Assembly (NCBI GenBank): GCA_030595585.1
Contig: JAUVCY010000072.1
Location: forward strand, 1-7,842
Reading direction: 5' to 3'
Source of the DNA: Thermoplasmatota archaeon
GTDB lineage: Archaea; Thermoplasmatota; Penumbrarchaeia; Penumbrarchaeales; Penumbrarchaeaceae
DNA length: 7,842 nt
This document shows, piece by piece, positions 1 through 5,246 of the stretch (the stretch's first letter is position 1; each line of letters begins with the position of its first letter). The notes below the pieces were generated by a model. That model had not been told where the DNA came from. It made no database searches and saw nothing but the letters and a program-made list of their open reading frames with translations. The translations under genes were made by a program, and so were the position numbers.

Positions 1-490
1 ACCTCTTGTCGAGAACTTTCACGGCATAGAGGTGCACATTAGGTGCTACACCGATCACACCGATAGAATTGTCCAAGGCGCCTATGGTTCCGGCGACATG
101 TGTGCCGTGCCCGTTGTCATCGTCCCACCTGTTCGGATCGACCCGCCGTGGAGAAGGTACAAAATTTACTCCGCCCTTGATATTGCCCATCAGGTCCGGA
201 TGGTCCTTGTCGATACCTGTATCAATTACCGCGACCTTGATCAACGTCCCGGTGTTCAATGCAAGATCCGCATCTATCCTGTTCACGCCCCACGGGACCG
301 TCTGGATAGGGTCGGGGGTCGGGTCGTCCTTTGGAGGTTTTCCAGGATTGGTCGGTTTTACATCCATATCGAACGGTCCGGTCAAATGAACCATGATCGG
401 TGATTCCTCGTCAACGGCCGTGGCCAATGCAGGCAGTGCAGATACTACCATCATGGCCAACAGCGTCCAGATAATTATCTTGCTTCTCAT
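1..490 (-). CDS. Secreted subtilisin-family (S8) serine protease, N-terminal part, cut by window edge
   Basis: Reading the minus strand from ATG at 490 gives 163 residues that continue past base 1. Residues 1-24 form a Sec-type signal peptide: a short basic start (MRSK), a hydrophobic core and a likely cut after ALPALA. A proline/aspartate-rich linker follows (about 45-62), then the start of a peptidase S8 domain. The catalytic Asp is D90 in VAVIDTGID and the catalytic His is H128 in [10 protein letters not shown]; the catalytic Ser lies outside the window. By family knowledge it would be an exported endopeptidase, acting outside the cell or on the cell surface. Only about 40 residues separate the signal peptide from the catalytic domain, too few for the usual I9 inhibitor prodomain. 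ATG 490 is preferred over in-frame ATG 496 because GAGGG (497-501) sits six bases before it. The family call is sure; the substrate is unknown. Confidence 0.93.
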   Translation of the reverse strand, partial: MRSKIIIWTLLAMMVVSALPALATAVDEESPIMVHLTGPFDMDVKPTNPGKPPKDDPTPDPIQTVPWGVNRIDADLALNTGTLIKVAVIDTGIDKDHPDLMGNIKGGVNFVPSPRRVDPNRWDDDNGHGTHVAGTIGALDNSIGVIGVAPNVHLYAVKVLDKR

Positions 491-496
491 TATCAT

Positions 497-501
497 CCCT
501 C
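497..501 (-). promoter_or_regulatory. Ribosome binding site of the S8 protease gene
   Basis: On the minus strand GAGGG precedes ATG 490 with a six-base spacer. It directly abuts the alternative in-frame ATG at 496, so it favours 490 as the start. Confidence 0.6.
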
Positions 502-527
502 GCTTAAAAACACATACTACTAGGTCG

Positions 528-536
528 TATTTAATA
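528..536 (-). promoter_or_regulatory. TATA box of the S8 protease gene
   Basis: The minus strand reads TATTAAATA here. Its centre is near 532, so an archaeal start about 26 bases downstream falls near 506. That gives a leader of about 15 bases that includes the GAGGG ribosome site. Both spacings fit archaeal promoters, but the transcription start is inferred, not seen. Confidence 0.6.
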
Positions 537-553
537 CAGACTCCTAACGAAAG

Positions 554-581
554 ATCCTAAAAAAAAAATCCTAAAAAAAAA
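554..581. repeat. Tandem 14-base A-tract repeat in a divergent promoter region
   Basis: Two adjacent copies of ATCCTAAAAAAAAA occur at 554-567 and 568-581, each with a run of nine or more A. A partial relative, TCCTAACGAAAG, lies just to the left (542-553). The repeat sits between the promoters of the protease and the metallo-hydrolase. It could be a bent or upstream activating element, or simply a product of replication slippage. Read on the minus strand it is T-rich, but no gene ends there that would need a terminator. Confidence 0.7.
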
Positions 582-611
582 CTAATGAAAGATAGTGGCC
601 CCGGGGAGGGA

Positions 612-624
612 TATCTTTATTATT
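612..624 (+). promoter_or_regulatory. TATA-like element of the metallo-hydrolase gene
   Basis: The AT-rich run TATCTTTATTATT is centred near 618. A start about 26 bases downstream (near 644) leaves a leader of about 15 bases before ATG 659, and that leader contains the GGTGA ribosome site. Confidence 0.55.
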
Positions 625-646
625 ATCTGGGGCACCTACGAAGGCG

Positions 647-651
647 GGTGA
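647..651 (+). promoter_or_regulatory. Ribosome binding site of the metallo-hydrolase gene
   Basis: GGTGA matches the complement of the archaeal 16S 3' end and lies seven bases before ATG 659. It also covers the first base of the ATG at 651, which is out of frame, so 659 is clearly the start. Confidence 0.65.
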
Positions 652-658
652 TGTTGAG

Positions 659-1273
659 ATGGCGCTGGAACAGATCAGGGTAGGCCAGGATAACTTCAGC
701 TACGTTATCTACTGCGAGAGAACGAAAAAAGCTGCGATCGTGGACCCCGGTTTCGACGGGTCTGTACCCATGAAAGCCGTATCAGACAGGGGCCTCTCGC
801 TCGAATATATAATAAACACCCACCACCACGGGGATCACACCGCAGACAATCCAATGGTGAAAGATGCCACCGGGGCGCGCATAGTCGCTTCAAAGATCGA
901 ATCGAGGAGGATCGGGTCCGGTGTGGACCTGGAGGTGGAGAACGGCGACATACTGCGGATAGGGGATGTGAAAGTGGAGTTCCTCCTTACCCCGGGGCAC
1001 ACGGAGGGGGGACTCTGCCTGATCGTTGATAACGCCTTTCTGGTAACGGGGGATACCATGTTCATAGGGGACTGCGGTAGATGCGATCTGCCCGGAGGGG
1101 ATATCAAGGCGATGTTCACATCACTCCAGAGGATCAAGGGCCTCCCCGACGACCTGATCGTATATCCGGGGCACGACTACGGGCCCATACCACATGATGC
1201 CCTCGGAAACCAGAAGAGGACCAACAAGGTACTGGTGGCCAAAAGCCTTGAGGAGTTCTCGAAAATAGAGTGA
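659..1273 (+). CDS. Metallo-beta-lactamase-fold hydrolase, glyoxalase II / ETHE1-like
   Basis: This 204-residue protein is a complete single-domain member of the GloB-type (COG0491) metallo-beta-lactamase family. The metal-binding signature THHHGDH is at residues 54-60 (ligands H55, H57, D59, H60). The later ligands are H114 in PGHTEGG, D132 in TGDTMFIGD and H172 in YPGHDYG. A CGRCDLPGGD stretch at 139-148 and the ending GNQKRTN resemble the ETHE1 and rhodanese-associated branch as well as archaeal hydroxyacylglutathione-hydrolase-like proteins. The expected role is hydrolysis of a thioester or oxidation of a persulfide in the cytosol. The sequence alone does not decide which. Archaea commonly lack glutathione, so a glutathione thioester is not assured as the substrate. 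The gene has its own promoter and ends 13 bases before a convergent gene. No signal peptide is seen. Confidence 0.92.
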   Translation: MALEQIRVGQDNFSYVIYCERTKKAAIVDPGFDGSVPMKAVSDRGLSLEYIINTHHHGDHTADNPMVKDATGARIVASKIESRRIGSGVDLEVENGDILRIGDVKVEFLLTPGHTEGGLCLIVDNAFLVTGDTMFIGDCGRCDLPGGDIKAMFTSLQRIKGLPDDLIVYPGHDYGPIPHDALGNQKRTNKVLVAKSLEEFSKIE

Positions 1274-1286
1274 GATGATCTATCCC

Positions 1287-1757
1287 TCAGTAGGAGGGAG
1301 TGACGCCGAAATCCCACGGCTCCTTGAACATTACATCCACGTCGTCACCAATGGAGAGATGAAGTCGGGTGGATATCATTGAGTAGATGGTGAGATCGTT
1401 CCCGTCAAGGATGGATTCCGACCTCTCGTAATCGCTTTTCTCGCACTCCATGACCACTTTTCTGACATAAACCGTCTTGGTCCCGTCCTTGAGCCCACCC
1501 GGTACAAAGGGGTTCTTCCCATTGAACTCCTTAACATCGATCTCCACCTCGAGACGGGGGTCCACGGACATTACACTGCCCTTTACCCACTTCATAACTA
1601 CGTGGACCGGTTTGAAGTCCACCACTCCCCCACGGTACAGGACCTTGCACTTGTAGCAGAAGTAGAGTGGTACCTTCTCCCGAGGATCGCCATCGGAATA
1701 TCTGGAGGTCCTGCCCATGGGCAGTACGGCGATCTCACAAACGGGGCAATCCACCAT
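1287..1757 (-). CDS. Small zinc-ribbon protein of unknown function
   Basis: I do not recognise the family of this 156-residue protein. The N-terminal 40 residues carry two cysteine pairs, CPVC (C4, C7) and CYKC (C34, C37), spaced as in a four-cysteine zinc ribbon. The remaining 115 residues are rich in alternating hydrophobic residues (for example VHVVMKWVKG and TKTVYVRKVVMEC), which suggests a mainly beta domain. They end with a well-formed DVDVMFKEPWDFGV segment. There is no signal peptide or membrane helix, so it is probably cytosolic. The base composition resembles that of its neighbours and the frame is open over its full length, with no strong ribosome site before ATG 1757. It converges on the metallo-hydrolase gene. 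A nucleic-acid or protein-binding role is possible but is only an inference from the ribbon. Confidence 0.8.
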   Translation of the reverse strand: MVDCPVCEIAVLPMGRTSRYSDGDPREKVPLYFCYKCKVLYRGGVVDFKPVHVVMKWVKGSVMSVDPRLEVEIDVKEFNGKNPFVPGGLKDGTKTVYVRKVVMECEKSDYERSESILDGNDLTIYSMISTRLHLSIGDDVDVMFKEPWDFGVTPSY

Positions 1758-1792
1758 TGAAAAAACCTACCAGAATAAATAATCCTTCGGAT

Positions 1793-1800
1793 GGTATAAA
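1793..1800 (-). promoter_or_regulatory. Candidate TATA box of the zinc-ribbon gene
   Basis: The minus strand reads TTTATACC, centred about 40 bases before ATG 1757. A start near 1770 would give a leader of about 13 bases. A second AT-rich run, TTATTTATT (1774-1782), lies too close to the ATG to serve as the box, and TTATAA near 1817 is a further alternative. Confidence 0.4.
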
Positions 1801-1854
1801 TTGTTTACTGCTTAAGTTATAATTTTTTGATATGTTGATCGGCAGGATATGAAC

Positions 1855-1868
1855 GATCATATGTGATC
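1855..1868. repeat. Imperfect 14-base palindrome within a GATC cluster
   Basis: GATCATATGTGATC is symmetric except for one base pair. It lies just beyond the stop codon of the PurF-like gene. Five GATC tetramers occur between 1837 and 1880. It could be a weak hairpin or a protein site. It is not followed by a T-run on the minus strand, so it is not a clear terminator. Confidence 0.35.
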
Positions 1869-1873
1869 ATGGA

Positions 1874-3271
1874 TCAGATCTTTTCGCCGGTCCAGCAGTA
1901 GGTACACAGCTTCTCACGCGGGCATCCAATGGCCTTGATCATGTCGTCCAGTCGAAGGTAGTAAAGCGAATCAAGCCCCAGGTCCTTCCTTATCCAATCC
2001 ACCATCTGGCCATATTTCTCGGTATCCGGATCGGTATACTCCGACACATCCTCGATGTCGCTGCCCTCCAGGTCCCTGATGGCCTTCCTTGCGGCAAGCT
2101 CGTCTATGCTCCTTGTGGAGAGGGCATATCTGCACGGGAACATCAGCGGTGGGCACGCCGGCCTGACGTGAACCTCCTTTACTCCGGCGTTCCTAAGCTT
2201 CGCTATCGTGTAGTTCTTCAGCTGGGTTCCCCTGACAATGGAGTCCTCGCAGAGTATTATCCTGTTACCCTTGATGGCGGCCTCGTTCGGGATCAGCTTC
2301 ATCTGGGCTATCCGGTCACGGTCCGCCTGGGAGAGAGGAGTATATGACCTGCCGTAGGTCTGCGTGTACTTGAAGAGGACCCTCCGGAACGGGAGCTTGG
2401 ACTCCATCGCATATCCGATCGCATGCGAGGTGCCTGAATCCGGAACGCCGCCCACGAAATCAGCCTCCACGTTATCCCTCATGGCGAGGTATTTGCCGCA
2501 GTTCTCGCGGACCATCTGGACGTTGATCCCCTCGTAGGTGGAGGTAGGGAAACCGGTGTATATCCACAGGAACGAGCAGATCCGGGTGTTGTCGTTTCCC
2601 TCCTTTATCGTCCTGCATCCGTCGTCGTTTATCTGAACGATCTCGTCGGGTTTGAGGAACTTCTTGATGGAAAAGCCCAGGTTTGGAAAGGAGGAGCTCT
2701 CCGATGCCACTGCGATCTCCCCCTCCTTCTCCCCCACGACAAGTGGAGAGATCCCGTTCCGGTCCCTGGCCGCGTAGATCCCGTTCGACGTCAGAAGCAG
2801 AAGGGAGGTGGACCCCTCTATCACGTCGAACATCCTCCTGATACCGTCGATTATGGAATCTCCCGTGTTTATGAGGCTGGCTATCACCTCGGTGGAGTTA
2901 ATCTCTCCAGAGGCGATCTCGCTGAATGGTATACCCTTGGAGATGAGGTCCCTGGCCAGCTCGTCGCTGTTTGTCACCAGGCCCGAACAGCATATGGCGA
3001 ATGTCCCGAACTTGCTCTCGAACACCAGGGGCTGTGGAAATTTATCGGAGATCACGCCGATACCCGCCCTGCTGTCTATCTGGTCCGATCCCTCGTAGAA
3101 CTTGGTCTTGAACTGTGAGTTCGAGATATCATGTATCTTCTTCACCGGCCGCCCCTCATCAAGAAAGGCGATCCCACCATATTCGGTCCCCAGGTGGCTG
3201 TGATAGTCGGTCCCGTAGTACAGGCTTGCCATGCAGTTATCCTTGCTGTAAACTCCGAAAATACCAGTCAT
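1874..3271 (-). CDS. PurF-like phosphoribosyltransferase with a degenerate glutaminase domain
   Basis: At 465 residues this has the full length and domain order of amidophosphoribosyltransferase: an N-terminal Ntn glutaminase domain (about 1-230) and a C-terminal PRPP-binding domain. The PRPP loop is intact at 338-350 (ILCEDSIVRGTQ core), as are VPDSG (276-280) and the QxxR...KL.P block (315-328). Four cysteines, C232, C380, C456 and C459, match the four iron-sulfur ligands known in Bacillus PurF. The glutaminase centre is not intact. The start reads M-T-GIFGV, with Thr (codon ACT) where the catalytic Cys belongs. The GHxRYST loop is reduced to GVISDK, HNGN became CSGL (95-98), and the glutamine-binding Asp is Ser126. 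It probably cannot use glutamine. From memory, similar PurF paralogues (YGTDYHSHLGT type) occur in anaerobic bacteria, without known function. A true purF symbol would be misleading. Confidence 0.9.
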   Translation of the reverse strand: MTGIFGVYSKDNCMASLYYGTDYHSHLGTEYGGIAFLDEGRPVKKIHDISNSQFKTKFYEGSDQIDSRAGIGVISDKFPQPLVFESKFGTFAICCSGLVTNSDELARDLISKGIPFSEIASGEINSTEVIASLINTGDSIIDGIRRMFDVIEGSTSLLLLTSNGIYAARDRNGISPLVVGEKEGEIAVASESSSFPNLGFSIKKFLKPDEIVQINDDGCRTIKEGNDNTRICSFLWIYTGFPTSTYEGINVQMVRENCGKYLAMRDNVEADFVGGVPDSGTSHAIGYAMESKLPFRRVLFKYTQTYGRSYTPLSQADRDRIAQMKLIPNEAAIKGNRIILCEDSIVRGTQLKNYTIAKLRNAGVKEVHVRPACPPLMFPCRYALSTRSIDELAARKAIRDLEGSDIEDVSEYTDPDTEKYGQMVDWIRKDLGLDSLYYLRLDDMIKAIGCPREKLCTYCWTGEKI

Positions 3272-3300
3272 TATCTCCCCGCTCTGGGGAACGGGAAAAG

Positions 3301-3311
3301 GATATTTAATG
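3301..3311 (-). promoter_or_regulatory. TATA box of the PurF-like gene
   Basis: The minus strand reads CATTAAATATC here, centred about 35 bases before ATG 3271. A start near 3279 would leave a leader of only about eight bases. GGGGAG sits three bases before the ATG, close for a ribosome site. The perfect 8-base palindrome GTCCGGAC (about 3316-3323) lies just upstream and could be an operator, though that is weak. Confidence 0.55.
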
Positions 3312-3335
3312 GTTGGTCCGGACGGTGCGAAATCC

Positions 3336-3935
3336 CTATTCCTCGAGGTATCCTCTCTTCACGGAATCCTCAATGAGATCTTTGGTATAGTTCCAAATCG
3401 TTTCCGATCCCTCGTGGATGTGCTCGTTCCTTTTCCTGACCTGATCTGCCAGTACACCGTGTTCCCTCCACGTCCTGCCTTTCGTCCCATGGTTCAACAG
3501 GATGGGTTGGAGCCGGTCCAGGGAGGCTGCGAACCTCGCCTCTTTCGTCTCTCTGGCCTCGAACTCCTCCCAGAGGGATAGAAGCTCCCGGGCCTGGTCA
3601 TCCGGGAGGATGTTGAATATGCGCTCCGCACACTCCCTTTCCCGCTGCACCTTGGTCCTGTTACCCTCCTCATCGTAGGCGAAGGTGTCCCCGGCATCGA
3701 TCTCCACGATGTCATGTATCAGGAGCATCCTGATCACCTTCAGCAGGTCAAGGTCCTGACCGTTGGAATGTTCCGAAAGTATAATGGCCATGAGGGCGAG
3801 GTGCCAGGAGTGCTCCGCGTCGTTCTCGTTCCTTGAGCCGTCCAGAATATACGACCTGCGGTCCACGTTCTTCAGGGAGTCCACCTCCCTGACGAAATCC
3901 ATCTGTTCTTCCAGCCTCTTCCTTTCCGATGACAT
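3336..3935 (-). CDS. HD-domain phosphohydrolase, YfbR/HDDC2-like nucleotidase family
   Basis: This complete 199-residue cytosolic protein belongs to the HD superfamily branch that includes E. coli YfbR and human HDDC2 (COG1896). Metal-site residues appear in the expected order and spacing: H42 in DAEHSW, H74-D75 in LLIHDIVEIDAGDT, E78, D83 and the distal D140 in SLDRLQP. YfbR removes the 5'-phosphate from deoxynucleoside monophosphates, so hydrolysis of a nucleoside monophosphate is the likely reaction; the exact substrate is inferred. The start at 3935 is supported by AGGAGG five to six bases upstream. Another ATG at 3940 abuts that site and is out of frame. The gene lies 64 bases upstream of the PurF-like gene on the same strand, so the two may be partly co-transcribed, although the latter has its own TATA box. 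Confidence 0.9.
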   Translation of the reverse strand: MSSERKRLEEQMDFVREVDSLKNVDRRSYILDGSRNENDAEHSWHLALMAIILSEHSNGQDLDLLKVIRMLLIHDIVEIDAGDTFAYDEEGNRTKVQRERECAERIFNILPDDQARELLSLWEEFEARETKEARFAASLDRLQPILLNHGTKGRTWREHGVLADQVRKRNEHIHEGSETIWNYTKDLIEDSVKRGYLEE

Positions 3936-3940
3936 CTCAT

Positions 3941-3947
3941 TCCTCCT
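3941..3947 (-). promoter_or_regulatory. Strong ribosome binding site of the HD gene
   Basis: AGGAGGA on the minus strand is followed by ATGAG and then ATG 3935. The five-base spacing selects 3935. The adjacent ATG at 3940 has no spacing and is in another frame. Confidence 0.7.
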
Positions 3948-3979
3948 GGACTTTTAACGGGACGACATCGTTTACGAGT

Positions 3980-3989
3980 ATGATATCAT
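3980..3989. promoter_or_regulatory. Palindrome ATGATATCAT, possible promoter element of the HD gene
   Basis: This perfect 10-base palindrome lies about 45-55 bases before ATG 3935, in the 118-base divergent gap between the HD gene and the membrane protein gene. On the minus strand it is preceded by AAAA and could act as a weak TATA element with a start near 3960. It might instead be a regulator site. The evidence is thin. Confidence 0.3.
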
Positions 3990-4053
3990 TTTTGTGGGCG
4001 AAGGAACGTTATTCGGGAATATCGATTAATATGGAAAAGGAGATGGAAGTGTC

Positions 4054-4419
4054 ATGATAAGACATATCGTCGGATATGTTCTCGGGTTCCTCGTGGGGAT
4101 ATTCCCCGGATTCTTTCTGGTATTCAACGCGATATTCACCGACGGCCCAGGTGCGGAGAGGGCGTTCGCCTTCGTTCTGATCTTCATCGCCTATATGGTG
4201 ATGGGTTTCGTATTCGGCCTTCTCTTTTATGGGACTGGAGCCTGGGTATCCCTGACGATCCCATCATCCATCATCGTGATCCTCTATTCCATGAGGGAGA
4301 ACGAGAACGTGATCCTGCACCTTCTGGCGTTTTCCGTCCCGATCGCATCTGCCCTCATCGGCTCGGTCCTGGGGTCATACCTGAAAAGGAGACGGATCAA
4401 GGCAAAGAGTGACAGATAG
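4054..4419 (+). CDS. Small four-helix membrane protein, unknown function
   Basis: This 121-residue protein is almost entirely hydrophobic. Four likely membrane helices lie at about 5-27, 37-58, 62-79 and 86-109, with a charged RENEN turn before the last and a basic tail (KRRRIKAK) that should face the cytosol by the positive-inside rule. Glycine is frequent in helices 1, 2 and 4. I recognise no family or catalytic motif. GGAGATGG (4039-4046) lies about eight bases before ATG 4054 and fits an archaeal ribosome site. It is the only plus-strand gene between two pairs of minus-strand genes, so it is transcribed alone. Membrane segments of this quality argue that the frame is real. Confidence 0.75.
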   Translation: MIRHIVGYVLGFLVGIFPGFFLVFNAIFTDGPGAERAFAFVLIFIAYMVMGFVFGLLFYGTGAWVSLTIPSSIIVILYSMRENENVILHLLAFSVPIASALIGSVLGSYLKRRRIKAKSDR

Positions 4420-4518
4420 GAAAGAGGGAGCCCAGCGAGGTGAAATTGAATGGGGCCAGGTTCCAGGGAGAACACGTCGCAAAGATAGCAGTGAAATTGG
4501 CCAGCTGAAAAGGTCATA

Positions 4519-5202
4519 TCAGGCCCTGGTGAACAGATCATCCAGCATATGGCCGGATTTGGCCATCTTCGTCTTGAGATAGCGCTCGTTGTGCCTGTTG
4601 GGCGTGATCAGCAGCGGAATGCGCCCGTTGACCTTGATGCCGTGCTTTTCCAACCCCTTGATCTTCTTTGGGTTGTTGGTCATGAGCTTGATGGAGTTGA
4701 TCTCCAGGGACCTTATCATGTGGGCGGCGATGGCGTAATCCCGCTCGTCGTCCCTGAAGCCCAGGGCCTCGTTGGCCTCAACAGTATCATATCCCATGTC
4801 CTGAAGCTGATACGCCTTCATCTTGTTCAGGAGGCCTATTCCCCTCCCCTCCTGTCGGAGGTAGAGTATGATGCCCGTGTCCATGGAGCCCACCGCCTCA
4901 AGGGCAGTGGTGAGCTGATCCCTGCAGTCGCACCGCAGGGACCCTATCGCGTCCCCGGTCAGGCACTCGGAGTGGAGGCGGACTGGGACATCATGTTTCC
5001 CGGATACGTCCCCCCGGACCAGTGCGATGTGATCCTTATCCTCCTCGTCATTGTAGAAGGCTACTATCTGGAAATCGCCGAAACGCGTTGGCAGGTCGGC
5101 TACTGCGACTATCTTCACGCATATGGATGAGATATCGCCGCTGCAGTACTGCAGTTTATTTTTCTCAAGGAGCTCGTTGATACGTGGTTTGTTCAGGGCC
5201 AT
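4519..5202 (-). CDS. ribA: GTP cyclohydrolase II, first step of riboflavin synthesis
   Basis: This 227-residue protein matches bacterial RibA closely. It would convert GTP to 2,5-diamino-6-ribosylamino-4-pyrimidinone 5'-phosphate, formate and pyrophosphate in the cytosol. The zinc cysteines are C80, C91 and C93 in HSECLTGDAIGSLRCDCRDQ. RQEGRGIGL is at 116-124, the catalytic acid/base and nucleophile pair D152 and R154 is in GFRDDERDY, and TNNPKKI is at 175-181. The ending NNE.YL.TK.AK.GH pattern is also kept. Compared with E. coli RibA it has about 26 extra N-terminal residues, possibly a relic of the linker joining RibB and RibA in fused enzymes. Many archaea instead use the unrelated ArfA (GTP cyclohydrolase III). 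The gene lies 44 bases downstream of the flavoprotein gene on the same strand. A TATA-like box in that gap suggests a near-leaderless transcript of its own. Confidence 0.96.
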   Translation of the reverse strand: MALNKPRINELLEKNKLQYCSGDISSICVKIVAVADLPTRFGDFQIVAFYNDEEDKDHIALVRGDVSGKHDVPVRLHSECLTGDAIGSLRCDCRDQLTTALEAVGSMDTGIILYLRQEGRGIGLLNKMKAYQLQDMGYDTVEANEALGFRDDERDYAIAAHMIRSLEINSIKLMTNNPKKIKGLEKHGIKVNGRIPLLITPNRHNERYLKTKMAKSGHMLDDLFTRA

Positions 5203-5232
5203 GATTATCCGAAAATGTGAGACGTGTTTCTC

Positions 5233-5241
5233 GATTTATTT
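5233..5241 (-). promoter_or_regulatory. TATA-like box of ribA
   Basis: The minus strand reads AAATAAATC here, within the 44-base gap after the flavoprotein gene. Its centre is about 35 bases before ATG 5202, predicting a start near 5211 and a leader of about eight bases. There is no clear ribosome site, which agrees with near-leaderless translation. No FMN-riboswitch-like structure could fit in this gap. Confidence 0.5.
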
Positions 5242-5246
5242 CTTTC

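Noticed and set aside
3265..3271. The missing PurF catalytic Cys might be a sequencing error
   Set aside because: The codon is ACT, two changes away from TGT, and several other glutamine-site positions in the same domain are changed too, so a single error does not explain the pattern.
4031..4057. Eight-codon frame (MEKEMEVS) ending in an ATGA overlap with the membrane protein start
   Set aside because: It could be a leader peptide, but it has no ribosome site and its GGAGATGG segment is better read as the ribosome site of the gene itself.
4440..4504. Repeated GTGAAATTG and GGCCAG words in the gap before ribA's stop codon
   Set aside because: The copies are short, differently spaced and have no partner elsewhere; chance similarity is likely.
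4549..5130. 193-codon plus-strand open frame
   Set aside because: It lies wholly antisense to ribA, whose protein has complete family motifs. The antisense product shows no recognisable domain and is explained by codon bias.
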